A DNA stretch of 64,000 nucleotides from Capsicum annuum (GCF_002878395.1 NW_025856049.1:556379-620378), one strand, 5' to 3'; shown: positions 24,181 through 37,545, numbered from the stretch's first letter. Made by a program: numbers and translations. Notes: generated by a model not told the origin, from the sequence alone.

Positions 24181-26300
24181 AACACTATATTTTCAAGTCT
24201 TGATCTAAGGGAAAATAAGTGAAGGTTCTATTCTCGATTTCAGTAGAACAATAATTTGGATTGTTGTACATAAATAACCTAATGAAGAACTATAAAGGAC
24301 AAAAATAATCTCAAAAATGTGGCCATCACAAGTACAAGCCTCTAATAATAGAATCAATACAATAGTAGTCTTAAAATATCTCAAAAGTAAAAAAGACAAA
24401 AATAACAAAATATAGGAGATCCAATAAGAAATGAATTAATTAGTCGCTTCCTTTGAATTTTGATATGAGTAATGTCAATGGATAACTCATACTTAATGTC
24501 CCAAAATAGCTACCTTAATCACTACACATAAAATGGAGAAATAAAAAATATGAGTACTAATCTACATGTACTCGGCAACATCATTAATCGACTCTAATTC
24601 AAAGTGATAGTGAGAACAACCTAATTTTCCCTCATCTAATGCAAATCACATAAACTTATTAGTAGAAATGGTGATAACTAGTCTAAAAGGTATACAACAA
24701 TAATATGAAATCAACACTGTACAAGTCTAGAACTGCTTAGTATAGTAGTATATTAACAACCTACTAAATCACAACGCATAACAATATCAATACCAACCAC
24801 TTGTAAGTGATGAGATGAATGCAATGATGCAAGATATGCTAACTATATACCCAGTTACACTGTATAGCTAGTTTCGACCAATAGAGGAATCAAAAAGTCC
24901 ATATAGCCACCCAAACCCTTTTTCATCGGACATACACATTATTGATCCACCCAAAACTATTTCACTTTGGGTCACCTGAAATAGTTTTGCATTAGGCATG
25001 CAAATAAAAATATTGATAAAATCCACATAGAACACTTTCCAATTAAGCATGCAAATCATTTTTAGATCACTTTTCTCAAAATATCTCTAATGATGTTAGC
25101 ATATAAAGATGAGTTAGCATGGATGTTTCATAATGAATAGAGGAACATGATATTACAATCTAAGAACACAATGCCATACTGAACTCAAAAACATCAGCTA
25201 GTAGCCCAAATATTATCAATCTTTAGCTCCCAGATTAATCAAATCATTCTTATCAAGAAACATATAGTCAATATCAACCCCTACCTAATTGAAATTAATA
25301 TTGTACTTTTCACAAAATAAGTCAGGTATTTAATAACAAGGGAAGACATCCAAAATAAGTCACTTATTAATTTGTCCTCTTTACATTAGCACTGGTACAT
25401 GTGTAGATACTCGTCTTATACCAAACCCTAATCTCGTTTTTACTCCATATACATACAGGTGACAAAAAAAAATAATTCAAAAAGAGTCAAAAAAAGTCTC
25501 AACTTCTCTTAAAGAAAGTTCTACTCACACTAATATTTTACATTTCTTAATAGTCTACAAAGGAATCTAGTCTAATCAAATAAATAATCTATTTAAGAAA
25601 ATAAATTCATAGATACCCATATGGTTATTCTTAATTTTTTTGATCCAAAAGTTAACCCTACGCCACGAGGGAACAACTACAATTTTATTTGAAAATCACT
25701 TTAACCATACTTAAGGAGTAAAATATGAAATTTTATAAAAATCTAATTTAAAATCAACTTTCAAATCATCAAAATATCATTTCTTAACTTTACCCCTAAA
25801 ATCTCAAAAATTTTCAATTGATAAACTAAGATTTGAGGACGAAAACATTAATAATTTATTGGGAAATATGTAAAATAGTATAGAAATTAGAAGCAAAAAA
25901 GAATAATTGGAACACACCTTTTGAATCTTCAAAAATTGAGTTTCTAAGACCAAAAATGAAGATATGAAAAATAGAACTAGAAAATAAAAGCCCCCACTGT
26001 TATGATTTAGCTATCTGAGATCTGATTGGAGGCGCATAAAATTCCTCGCTTCAGTGGTAGTCACTTAAACAAGTAGACTTTGTTGTTGGATGAGGGGCAT
26101 TGTAGTTGTAGAGTTGTAGGTGTGACAAAGCCTTATAGGATTTGTACCATGACAACGATCAAACATCTATAAGAGTAAAATAACCCATGTTCCCCTAATC
26201 TCGCAGGCGCATTTCCCTTATCCCAGATGTAGTACCGCCAGTGCAAATATGGCATTACAAGTACAACTATAACAGCACCATCTAAGATAATAGAAATCTT
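24181..26300 (-). repeat. Minus-oriented degenerate LTR-like region
   Basis: No coding sequence is supported. The order of signals copies that of the other minus LTRs: an R-like part around 24,780-25,050 (a ccacccaaa...ttttcatcgg phrase), an AT-rich middle, and a word block at about 25,990-26,290 with cagtggtag / agtaccgccagtg-type words. The ends are not identified, so I call it only LTR-like. Confidence 0.3.
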
Positions 26301-27530
26301 TGAAGTCACAGCTAAAAAACAAAAGTTGATTTAAACTAACGCTATAGGCAATAGTTTGCCTTTATATTTAGTATATAGATTAGAGTATGACAAAATATCC
26401 ACGTGATATGCTGAAAAAGAGATATGAAACAAATTAAAAGTTATCTATGAAAGAATACCAAGGTAAAGCATGCATGGATCAATGCTAGTAAATGAGTACG
26501 GGAGTTCTTCAAAATGAAAAATGAAGTAGATGCGAGCAAATTGATGATTCAGCTTGATAATTTCAAAGATGAAGGTGTCATGTCCATCAACAAAGTCATT
26601 GATCCAGTCGACTCCAAAGCTACCATTATTGAAGTGTCCTGAAATGATCTTATTGTTGCTTTCCAAAACTCTTACTCCTCTGTGTCCAAGCTCACTGAAA
26701 AAACCTACTATCACTTTTCTAAAGGGATCATCAACACCTAAATCACTTTTTAGATAATTTTAGGTTTCTCTATTATTGATTTCTCTCCCCTATTTGAGGG
26801 CCCTTTGGGACTTCTCTCCTCCTTCCTAAATTTTATTTTTTACAATGAAGAGGAGAATATTTTAAGGTTTATTTTGTGTTGATGCTTATGTTGCTACTTC
26901 ACTAGCTTGATTCTAGTGTTAATCACTTGCTATATCTATGCTATCTCTTTTTTCTGCACACATTTGTTTCTTGCATTATTATATTCTTTTGGTTAGAACA
27001 TTATACTATACATTCTTTTTTACTCAATTTATTGTATTGTATCTATGTCATTTTATCATTATGGAATTACTTCCGATGGTTGGTGAAATTCTTAGTTGAA
27101 GATTGATTACATCACCTACCCAACCCTTCATCTCAATATTACAAATATATGCCATACGATGAGAGGGAGCCATCCTAGGAGGAGCAACATCCTCATCATT
27201 CAAGGATGTAAAAAAGCACTACTTTTTCTCTTTTGGTGTCATCAACAAAATAAGGAAGATTATTCTCCATGGGAGCATTATGGAAGTCATTCTACTAAAT
27301 AAAGTAAATCACAAGTCCTGAGATAGGATATTCTATGATAGATTAAAATAAAAAATCAATCAAAAAGTAGATGACATTCTATTTAATGATGAAATACATC
27401 CTACGGGATCAAGCTAGTCACAAGATACAAACCATGATGATTTTATCTAACAACGGAATGGAAAAAAATTAGTTAAGATTGAGAAAAATCAATCACTATT
27501 TTATGAAAAATTATCCATGCTAAAAATTTG
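26301..27530 (+). other. Unassigned; possible copia-type 3' tail
   Basis: An open minus-strand frame at 26,445-26,714 (89 codons) and an overlapping plus frame at 26,554-26,757 match nothing I know. Around 27,232-27,262 the plus strand reads ttggtgtcatcaacaaaata followed by aggaagatt. That resembles the purine-rich end of some plant copia (SIRE/Maximus-like) interiors, where a phrase of this type precedes the 3' LTR. The resemblance is short and from memory. Confidence 0.25.
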
Positions 27531-29569
27531 AGATTGTTATAGCAGTGCAAGGCTGCTATAACATGATCTGGCTATTATAATGGGTTCCATTCAGTATATT
27601 TACCTTTGTTTAAAAAAATAGTTCCAAAACACAAAAACGTCATTCGACAACCCTAGAGGGGCGATTTCCATGGTGAGGGGTGAAAATTATTCATTTAGGT
27701 AATTTCATCCATTATATTTTTTGTCTTTTAATTTAATAACATGTTTGAATTAGTAAAATGATTTGTAATGGTGGAATTATGGTTTAAAACCCTATGTTCA
27801 TGAGAATTTTGGAAAACCTATGGATTAGGTTAATATAACCTAGAACTACTTCTAGACTATTAACTAACGAATCCTAGCATGAAGTTTTATTCTTATTTTA
27901 ATAAAACAAAATTAATATAAGGATCTCACCGCTTATCGATTGATCCACACCCCCCAAGAGTTGACATAAAATAAAAAACTTAAAAACTAAAAGGAGGGGG
28001 ACACAATCTTTATCTCCGCCTTAATGGTATTTCATAAGTCAACTATCCTACTAAGGATGGCTAAATCATCTTCGATACTAATAAAGGAAATCTTTTAGTC
28101 TATGCACCTAAGAATAGAAGATCCCCCTTAATTACATGAAGACTAAGAAAGCATAAATAAGGAATATTCTCTTCTTACAAGGTAAGAAAAAAATCAAAGA
28201 ATAACTCAAAATTCTAAAACATGAATTTTGATGGTAGGGGACCTTGAATTTGATAAAGATGAGATCTTTAGCTTTAAAACTCTATTGAGATGAGTTGAGT
28301 ATGATAGAACTAGTTAATAGTTACTTGACCCTTGGATAATGTTGTAGACCATGAAAAAGGATTAAATTAGTGGGTTGAATTTTCTAAGTATTTAGTAGAA
28401 GAGAAATTAATTAATTACTATTATAATTTCTTGATTACTAGATGATTGGATTTTGTGAAGCATGAAGAAAAGGAAAATAAAATCTTGATGTGGCATTCTT
28501 GTTCCAAGATCTTTGGCTAAAGTAGCTTATGATTTATGGGTAGTTTATTTAAATTTGCTAAATGCATACATTGTATAGAATTGATGGGAGAATGCATGAT
28601 TAGGCATTTTGACATGTTATTTGGATGGATAAAACATGAAACTAATGTTATACAAATTTATGACCTATTGTAATATGCTTATTTATGAATATCTAAAGGT
28701 ATGATATGTATTTATAAGACATTTATAATATGTTATAAGTATAAGCTGGTGTTAATAAAAACAATTATCTAATTTGTGTTTAGTGTATTCTAATTACATG
28801 TCCTTTTTGCTATATATTGACCTAGCATGTTGAGTATGAAGGGGAAAAATGTGTTAACATGAGTATTGAGAAGGATTTGGATAGACACTATAACATAACC
28901 TATTGTAGAATGAATAAACTAAGGTTACTATTGTACGTGAAATATTGATTGTACTTTTATAATGGTATACATTAAGTTTAAACTTAAGGATTTAATAGTA
29001 TTGTAGCTAGACTTTAGGCTAGGGATGAATTGTAGCTAGGGATGAATTGTAGATGTGTGAAAGTATGCATATATTTGCATATTTATAAAATTGAAGCTTA
29101 GACTCAATTTAGTTTTGTGTGTGCTCTTAACGGATTATCTTTTAATTAGTCTTCAAACATACTTGTGGTTTATGAGTTGTTGGTTTATAATGCTTGAATA
29201 AAAAATCTGTTGATTTGTTCTTAAGACATGTTTGTAAGTGATACACTCATAACTTGTGACGTGATTGATAAATGGGCCTTGATATTTGGCAAGTGTTGTT
29301 GATTTAAATGCACTATGTCACTGTACATGTTTATGGTACTGTTGGTGGTTGTGAGATACATTGATAAAGTTTGATTATTATTAAATTGGTGGATTTTCTA
29401 GAGGATAACGGTAGGTATATTCGAATGAAGATTGCATAGCACTTGGTTTGGAATTAGGGTGGCAGACACTAGTTATCTAGGATATTGGTATATATATTGA
29501 GCTCATTCCTTCTTGTCCAATGACTTTCACAAGCAAAATTACTTTTAGTAGTGGATATTGTAATGACCC
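27531..29569 (+). repeat. Plus-oriented LTR debris
   Basis: A U3-type word block (tatagcagtgcaaggctgct, then ggctattataatggg) at 27,537-27,587 is followed by ttcatttaggtaatttcatcc-type leader sequence. That layout also appears at 55,140-55,400. The rest is AT-rich without genes. A 17-bp tandem repeat (ctagggatgaattgtag) is at 29,019-29,052. No LTR end could be fixed. Confidence 0.35.
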
Positions 29570-32491
29570 TCTAGGTTATTTTCTTAATTTTCATGCATTT
29601 ATAGCATTTTGAGCCTTCCTATAATGGTTACAAGACATTTATAACTTGTTGGAATTATCGATTCAATTATCAGACAATTTATTTAGATTTTGGGCTTATT
29701 TCTCTGTTTTGAATCTTTTGGTGTTAAGGAATTAGTAGTCGATCTGTAATTTTGAAAATTTGAATGAGTTTAGTAGTCGATTTGTAATTTGATAATTGAA
29801 TGAATCAACCTCAGTTAAATTTTCAAATAGTAGTCAATCTTTTAAAAATCCCTATCTGCATATTTTTCCACCTTTTTCTAAGTCCCAATTTGATATTGTT
29901 GAATCCTAGGAAATCATCCATTGAGGCTAAGGTAAGCCAAATTAACACCTCTTTATATGTCCCAATTTCCATTATTTACCCTGTCAAATTCAATCATTTT
30001 CTTTTATTAATTCTTAGAAATTAGTATTGAAATTTTATACATTAGGGGCTGATTTGGGACCTAATTTGTACTCCATTTTTCTCAATTTTTGAGCACACAT
30101 TCCTAGTACTTTGAGGGACCTCAGATGGATTCAATTTTGGAAATCTGTTAGCAAGTCCAACAAACCTATTTTTGACCCAATTTAAGATTCAAAGTTTTAT
30201 ATTACAATCTGGGTATTTTTTTACTTATATTAATGTGTAGATGATTTTAATAGCATGGCAAAATTTTTGGAATAGTAGAGTCAAGACGAGCAATTCATGG
30301 ATGATTCAAAATTGTTGTTCAGCATTGAGATTGGCTTCAATCTACTTTTCCATACAAGATTGTATATTGTATAGATTGCATGCTAGGTAGGAATTATAGG
30401 ATGGGATTATGACTAGCATAGCATGACTTAACCTATTTAGGGAATTTGGGATTGAAATATGACCCAAACATTTGCATACGATACCCATTATGACCATGGA
30501 ACTATATTATCCTTTATTTTAGACATGATTAACCATAGATTGATGTTAATGATCCTTTTGTATAAGATTTACCATTTGACTTAGTGAATTCAGTGGTATT
30601 TCTGTGATTAGCTCCTTGTGGTGATTTTATGCCCTTGATTATTGTAGTTTTCTAAGTTATGAGGCTTTATAATGTTAATTATATTTTTTGAGCCCGAGGC
30701 CATGATTATGATACTAGTTGGACTCCAAGTGAGTATTTCATCCTTAAAAGGATGACATTCTAGCTTATAGATACTTAGGAGTTATGGTTGTATTTTTTGG
30801 ATACTAGTGATGGCTGCATACATTTTAGTGCATTCATGCTCACTTAGGGGTACGATTCAACTAAAACCTTGATTTTACTACTACTTCTATAAAGGGAGAT
30901 TTATTCCCACTTTTTACCTTTCATATATATTCTTTTGCAACGAGAATTGTACCACCTTATTTAATGAATTATAAGCTATTAAAACTAAATCTGTAATTTT
31001 CAAAATTCAACTGAGGTTGATTCATTCAATTATTAATCAACTCTTTTATCAATACTATTTACTTCAATCGAAGGAGATTTCAACCCTTTCTATGATATTA
31101 TGTTTATTTAGTCCCAATGTCGATCTTGGGCAATGGATTTATAAACTTATATTCTTTTAGCCTCGATTCAAGTTTGAGCTCTTTTTATACTTATGCATAT
31201 CTCTTTGGTAGCCACTATGCTGTAAAAGAATGGTTGTCGTAGTTCTTGCCTTTACGAGCTATTGAGATAGAGGAGGTGTATACACGTGGTATATTATGGC
31301 ACTTGGATTAGACATGGTCTTTCTTATTTATGTTGCATTCATTCATTCATATGCATTGCCTATCACCAGTATAATTATTTGGTGCGTATATCTATCAGTC
31401 TTATAAGGGGTTGCATACGTAGAAGTTATGGTTACTATTTTTTTAGTTCTTGGTTACACCTTCCCAGCTTACAGGGGCCCGGTTAAGTAATTATTGTCCA
31501 AACTATCTAGTTACTTTTTTATCGGATATTATGGCTAGTTTATGGTGGGATGATTATATACTGGTAATCGAGATTATCCGCACACTTTTGACTTCTTTCT
31601 TTCTATTAAAATAAGAGTAATTATTTCCAAATTATCTCATGATTAGCCGCACTTTGGTTAGACTAGAATATGTTGGTATTAGCTCTCTTACTTGGCTATG
31701 ATCCTCGAGATGTTAGGATTGTTTCCTTGTTATTACCTTTGAGCTTATTTTTATATATGAGTATATATATTACATGGTAGTACCATATACTCCTCTCTTT
31801 CCATATCTATTCATATTGTATATGTATCTTTTAGCCTTTTATTACTACTATATATCCTTCTTTCACTCTTTATTCGTATATTGGCTAGTGATAAATGGTA
31901 TTACACTTTAGTTCTTTAATACTATTAGAATAGGATAGTTTACCATTATTTCTCTGTTAGCATTATTATATTTAGTTTTGTTAATAGTTTTCTCTAGTTT
32001 ATATTCCTGATTTATAAGTTATATATGACTACATTATCTTTGGAGATTAATAGGTCTATGCCTACTGAGTACCACATGTTTGGTACTCATACTACACTTC
32101 TATAGCCTGCAGATCATAGCATGAATTATTTCCATTGAATTTTACATTGTACAGAGTAGCTATGGATTGGAGATATGGAGTGAGCTATTGACGTATAGAG
32201 TATTCCTGCTATCTCCTCATATTATTAAACTAATCTTTGTTTTTATATGGAGACACCTTTGTATATATATTATTTTTTGTATTTCACTTGTGCTCCTATT
32301 TTATTAGAAGCTCTTGTACTGACTCCATCAGGTTTTGGGATTTTACCTTTATATTAGTCTCTTTATTTGATTCCTTTTTGGTTGCTTTTGTTATTTCTCT
32401 TAATAGTCTATCACTAGTAGTTTTGGACTATATGTTGACTTACCTATTAGTGGGTTATAGTAGGTGCCATCATGACCTGATAGGTCATGAC
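29570..32491 (+). repeat. Plus-oriented LTR region, possibly composite solo LTR
   Basis: It starts tgtaatgaccctctagg and ends ctgataggtcatgaca. The ends are mutually inverted (TGTAATGACC / GGTCATGACA), as LTR ends often are. No PBS follows 32,491, so no interior is attached. Material around 30,200-30,260 resembles 55,750-55,800. The part from 32,040 reads like gypsy R-U5 (actgagtaccacatgtttgg, then tgggttatagtaggtgcc). At about 2.9 kb it may be two LTRs fused. A segment at 29,791-29,826 is inverted at 31,000-31,035. Confidence 0.4.
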
Positions 32492-32603
32492 ACATAGGTA
32501 CTTGGGCTGCACCATTCTATTTAGGCACTATATTATCAAGGACCATACTTCTTCTTCCTTAATCCCCACATTCTCATCCAAAGTACCCTATAGGAAGTCC
32601 TCT

Positions 32604-34906
32604 TATAATGACTCGAGTTTTGGGTCCTTGAAGTTTATCTGAATCTGAGCTCACTTCTTTGACTATGACTTACCATATGAGTCATAGGGTGTCTGCATGG
32701 GTTATAAGACCCTATTCATAAGGTGTATAGAAAGTGGTATTGAAGTTATGATTTCAGGTATGACTTAAGGGTAATGGTCGTAAAGACTTATGATGAGTCA
32801 TTGGGATGAGTTGTAACTAAATCATTTAAGTTTGTGGCATGATTGTACTCTAAGTATGAGAGGCTCACTATGAGCCATAAGGATTTGTTATAAGTCATGG
32901 GGTATAAATCATAAGGTGTCCAGTATATACCATAATGGGTTATGCATTGATTATAACTGGGACCTACGAGCCGTAGGGTCCCATTATGAGTCATGTGGCT
33001 GAGTCTTAAGTTCAACAGTATAGGATGCTTTGGTGGTTCTTTCCTATTTATGACTCATGGTGATGAGTCGTAAGGACTGATTATGAGTCGATGGTGGACT
33101 ATAGTCAAAGGTGGCACTATTTTATCTTTTAAGTTAAGGGCATTCTAGATATTTTCCCACTTACCCAAATTGAACCCCACGTCTTATAACTATTTTAGGG
33201 TGTCATTGATACTGAGAAATTAATCCAAGTTGCTTCTCAAATGCTCTAAAAGGCTCTCCTAAATTCCCTCAAGCAAGTCAAGTTAGGGTTTCTTCAAGTT
33301 GATCATCCAAGTGATCTAGAGTTAAATTCTCTTCGTAAAACTTGATATTTTAGGCATGTGACTCTACCCTTAAACTTAATATCTCTATTTCATAAAATTT
33401 CATAGTTATTTACGTGATTAAAAGTAAAGGTTTTGACATAATTTGAGGGTTTTGACATGATTTTGGGGTTTTGACACAAATGGCTAATTAATTTTTCCCA
33501 TAGTTTTATTGTGCATTACTCATGTTTTAACTATGGTTTGAACTTATGGGTGCATGGGTATGATGAATGAAATGGGAATTATGATTTTCCCTATACTTGT
33601 GACTTTTGAGGTGATTATTGTCCCAGCCCTACCTTGTGAAATTACTGTAGTTATGAGAAATATAAGAATTTAACTATCATGAACTATTGCATTATGATGC
33701 TGAATTGAACCTTGTGGGTTGGCGTTTTAAAAATCTATTGCGTTATTGAACCAAGGGGATTGTGATTTCCCTAAGTAATGACATCAATTTGGCATGTTAA
33801 TAATACCTTTCACGTGAAGTTGGTATGATGATACCAAAATGTGTGCCTAAATGTAAATTGTGGTACAATGAGTGGAATTGTGTGTTAAATTATTTTAATT
33901 GGGTTTTAAATAGAACTGTGTAGCTTAGTTGTAAAAGTGGAGGTCTTGAGGGACAAACACTGGAAATCACAATTGTCGATGCAGTGGTTAATATGATCGA
34001 GTGACTCGAGTCCCCTTTATTATTAATATCTTATGATTCGACGGTTCGATTCCACCATATCTTATTACATTAGTTGGTGCTCATGTCACCATTATATGCA
34101 GGGAGGTTTAAGTCCCCCATAGTTCATATGTATATCCTTTGGTTTGTGTCTACACGCACTGGGGCCCTAATAGCTGATGGAGAGCTGGGCTCATATAGCT
34201 CATTGGTGCCTTGTCTGTTATGATGGTTGAGCTACACAATTCAGGTTAATGTTTTAAAGTGCATGTTAAACCTTATTCCCTATCTTGGCATGTGATATAT
34301 ATACATATGTATATCCATTTGATAATGTGCATTGGATTTTTAATGAGTTTGAAACTATTGATCATGGCATTACGTTATCCTTATCACTAAGTTACATTCT
34401 AGTGTTCACCCTACTAACTGTCTACGCACATTGTATCCCTATGCAATGTAGGAATTGGCCATACTTCTTCCTCTCTTGCACGGTGATTTACACTCAAAAT
34501 TGAAATCATAAGTTAACATTGAAGTGGTGAGCTTCCATACATCAAAAGCCAATATTTTGTGCTTTGGTTCCTTGTATTTCAGATTACTAGACTTATTTTG
34601 GCTATTGTTGGGGGCATGTCCCGACACTTTATTGATATTCAGTTTTGGTTTTGGTTTAGAAGGCTTTGTTTGGACTACTGTGGATCTGGGTTACGTTGGT
34701 CAGATATTTTGGCTAATTTTAGAATGATAGATGATAGAAATATTTTAGTTAGCTTTGAGCTTACCTTTATGTTATCTTGTTATATGTTTGAAATTCATAT
34801 GACATTAGGGTTGTTGTGTTGGCCTGGTTAGGTAAAGGGGGTGATCTCCAGTCCATGTAGGACTTGAGATACCTTTCACGGTAAGGCCTTGGTTCAGGTC
34901 ATGACA
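32604..34906 (+). repeat. Element D 5' LTR
   Basis: It begins tataatgactcgag (TG start mutated) and ends ggttcaggtcatgaca, 2,303 bp. It pairs with 49,058-51,216. The U3 block at 32,640-33,115 repeats words of the type acgagtcataggg / gagtcgtaagg. Downstream are a tagcttagttg word at 33,921 and three hairpin-like ttcgagtcccc copies between 34,001 and 34,118. Confidence 0.85.
33183..33190 (+). promoter_or_regulatory. Possible TATA region of element D LTR
   Basis: The word cttataac occurs right after the U3 word block in a segment shared by D and E LTRs (aacccacrtcttataac). It also occurs at 49,625-49,632, 35,713-35,720 and 42,871-42,878. Shared position between two otherwise different U3 regions supports a core promoter role. 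This is inference only. Confidence 0.3.
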
Positions 34907-34910
34907 AAGA

Positions 34911-34923
34911 TGGTATCAGAGAC
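34911..34923 (+). other. Element D primer-binding site
   Basis: TGGTATCAGAGAC lies four bases after the LTR end. The first 11 bases match the initiator tRNA-Met complement. Confidence 0.82.
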
Positions 34924-34959
34924 TAGGTTTGGTGTCATTGGGTGTCCAACAAAGACATG

Positions 34960-35040
34960 TTGAGTAGAGTCTTTTTTATGGGAGTGCCGTGCACAACACT
35001 TACATGGAGGGGCTACAAGGCATTTAGGAATGTTTCCCTT
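34960..35040 (+). promoter_or_regulatory. Element D conserved leader block
   Basis: The words gttgagtagag, gtgccgtgcacaacacttac, ggaggggctacaaggcattt and aggaatgttt come in the same order as in element E (37,465-37,545) and, on the other strand, in A, C and G. It lies between PBS and gag. Confidence 0.5.
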
Positions 35041-35116
35041 TCTTGTTGTTCTATTTCAAGCTATAGAGTCTAAGATCTTGAATCTCTCTAATTTCTTTTT
35101 GTTTGCCTTTTATATC

Positions 35117-35231
35117 ATGTCTCCAAGAAGATTTGATGTCCGTGTGAACTCTTTCGTCTAGTCTGAGGGCAATGTGGACGGAGCTCATCCTACTCCAAGA
35201 GTTCAGAACCGGTCTAGGGTCGTTGTTTCTA
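35117..35231 (+). pseudogene. Element D gag, 5' fragment
   Basis: The ATG at 35,117 starts MSPRRFDVRVNSFV, then a TAG. A similar MSPRY start begins gag of element G. The fragment continues in frame to 35,231, where element E interrupts it. The remainder of gag is at 44,592 onwards. Confidence 0.65.
35227..35231. other. Target-site duplication of element E (left)
   Basis: TTCTA precedes the LTR. TTCTG follows the right LTR at 44,587-44,591. Four of five bases agree, consistent with one later mutation. Confidence 0.6.
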
Positions 35232-37410
35232 TGAAACACCCTACGTTTTGATCCTTATAAAATTTCTTGAGTATGAGTTTTTGGACATCATACGATTGGG
35301 GGTATTTTTCATGTGATAGGGTATATTTTAGGGGTCTCAGTCTTATGTTACTTAGTGTGGTTTTATTTAGTTACTATCCTAGGTATGAAGGGGTTTCACC
35401 TAAGTTTTATAGAGATGGTACGAGTGATAATAGAAAACTCGTAGGTTAGACAGTGTCAACCTCTTTTGATTATGTCTTGATGACGGTTTATGGGTACTAC
35501 TCGTATGCTATGGGTATGATTTCGGCAAGGGGAGTCATATAGTGGATAGTGTGTGATGTCCACCATTTTTGTCTATGGTACGAGTGGTGGATACCACTTG
35601 TAAGTGGTGTATACGAGTCAAGGGGGAGTCGTACCCTCCTGCACATATTTTTCAGCTTTTAAGTTGAGGGTATTTTAGATATTTCCCCTACTTCCCAACT
35701 TAAAACCCACATCTTATAACTTTCATAGGGCATCATTAGCTATAAAAAGAAGGTCAAATAGACTCTCAAACACACCCAAATCCTCAAGGTCAAAAACACT
35801 TAGGTTTTTCATCACGCATATAAATTGGGGCTTTTAAGGGTCATTTCTCTCCATCTTCTTTGGTATCTAAGGTATGTTGCTCCTCCTTCATTGTTAGTTC
35901 AACTAAAGAAATGTTTTATGAATGGTTTTCATGGAATAATAGTGATATGGTTTTGGGTTTTGACTTATATGTTGGGAGTTTCGGTTATTAATGGTTGATT
36001 TATATTTTCCCATGTTTTTACGTATGGTTTTCAGATTAAAATAGTAGTTTGTACATATGGTTTCATGGGAATGGTAAATTGGCACTTGGTTTTTGGTTTG
36101 GAAACTATATGCCCACAAACATGTTGAAATGCCTATGAGAATGCTTTTATTATATAGTTGGACTTTAATTGAAAACTTTGCATGGTATAATATGTTAATA
36201 GAACCTAAATTGGTTAGATGGTTTTAATAACTAAATGGTAAGGCCTTGGTGGTCATGGATTTAATTTAAAACCTTGTGGCATACACGGGAGTCCTATAAG
36301 CGAGTCTAATAATGGAAACTACAGGTACATGGGAATCCCCGAAGTGATCTACTAAGGACATTGCTTACAAGATATAGTCGGTATGACGATACCTCTTCTT
36401 ATAGCCTTGGTTAATAACTTTTGGAATTGGTGGTTAGTTATGTGATAATGGTTTTAATTGGGCAATAATAAAAGGTTGTGATAGCTAACGTTGAAGGTGT
36501 GAGTCCAATGGACGGATATTGGAAAATCATGTTTGCAGACATAAGGATTGGTCATGGTGACCATATTCTTATGGGGTACACAGGAATCCCCTAAGTTATA
36601 CTTGTATATATGTATCATAAGGGTGAAGGGTACACAGGAATCCCCTGCCCCTATGATATCTCTAGTTCTTGTGGCTTCACGTACTAGGACCTATTCAGGG
36701 GGTACCATCGGACCTATATAGCCCATGGGTGGTTCTAGGATGGTTATGCTACATATACCCAAGTTAATGGTTTTAAAGACATGCTTAACTCAATTCTCTT
36801 TCCCGACATGGATTAGATATGTATATGTATGGTTGTGCTTGTATATGTTTATTTACTTGGTTTTTAATGTTGGCATTACTTTGTTCTTATCTTGAGTACA
36901 TGCTACCATTCACCCGCTAAACTGTCTTCAGGGATTGTATTCCTACGTGATATAGGAATAGGCCATACTACTCCTGCTTAATGATTAAATTTGGGGATAG
37001 TTCATATCGGATTGAAGTAGTAAGCTTCCATACTCTAGAAGGCTCCATTTCATGTTATAGACTTCTCTACATACTTTATTATTTCTTAGACTTTGGTTTT
37101 GCCTATGATCAGGGACATATCCCGACTGGGTATTGTTTTACTTTAGGATATAGGCTTTATGGGACTACTTTGGGTTGGTGTGGATAGTGTCGGCAATGGT
37201 GTTATCCTTGGCATTGGTATTGGTACTAGGGCTCACACTGGTTGACTGTATTTGATTTATAATTGTTATATTTTTTTATGTTATATATATACTTGGAATT
37301 CATCCAACATTGGGTGTAGGTTGGTTATGGTTGTGCATTGGGGGGTGGTCTCTAGTCCCGGCAGGGCTTGAGGAGTCCAACATGACTAGGCCCTTGTTTG
37401 GTTTATGTCA
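35232..37410 (+). repeat. Element E 5' LTR
   Basis: It begins tgaaacaccctacgttttg and ends gtttggtttatgtca, 2,179 bp. The U3 block at 35,465-35,640 repeats tacgagt / actcgtat words. The cttataac word is at 35,713. Four copies of a gggtacacgggaatcccc-type phrase are at about 36,278, 36,323, 36,573 and 36,628. Confidence 0.87.
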
Positions 37411-37413
37411 GAA

Positions 37414-37426
37414 TTGTATCAGAGCC
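37414..37426 (+). other. Element E primer-binding site
   Basis: TTGTATCAGAGCC, one mismatch to TGGTATCAGAGCC, three bases after the LTR end. Confidence 0.8.
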
Positions 37427-37464
37427 CTAGGCTCATAGTCAATTGGGAGTCAACAAAGTTGTGT

Positions 37465-37545
37465 CGAGTAGTCTCTTTAAGGGTGTGTAGTGCGCCACAA
37501 TCATAAAGGAAAGGCTACAAGGCATTTAGGAATGTTTCTCTTATT
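37465..37545 (+). promoter_or_regulatory. Element E conserved leader block
   Basis: Contains gtgtagtgcgccacaatcat, aaggaaaggctacaaggcat and ttaggaatgttt. Order and spacing match elements A, C, D and G. Confidence 0.5.

Noticed and set aside
26445..26757. Small host gene on either strand
   Set aside because: Two overlapping open frames of 67-89 codons without recognisable domains or splice context, inside repeat debris. Reported as unassigned.
33921..34053. A complete tRNA gene in the element D LTR
   Set aside because: A-box-like and B-box-like words exist, but they are about 120 bp apart here and no acceptor stem or anticodon arm can be drawn. Kept only as a finding about hairpin-like words.
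34285..34831. Hydrophobic small proteins (Phe/Leu/Trp-rich) in plus frames
   Set aside because: They fall within the element D 5' LTR. Equivalent frames in the partner LTR (50,736 on) are not conserved as protein.
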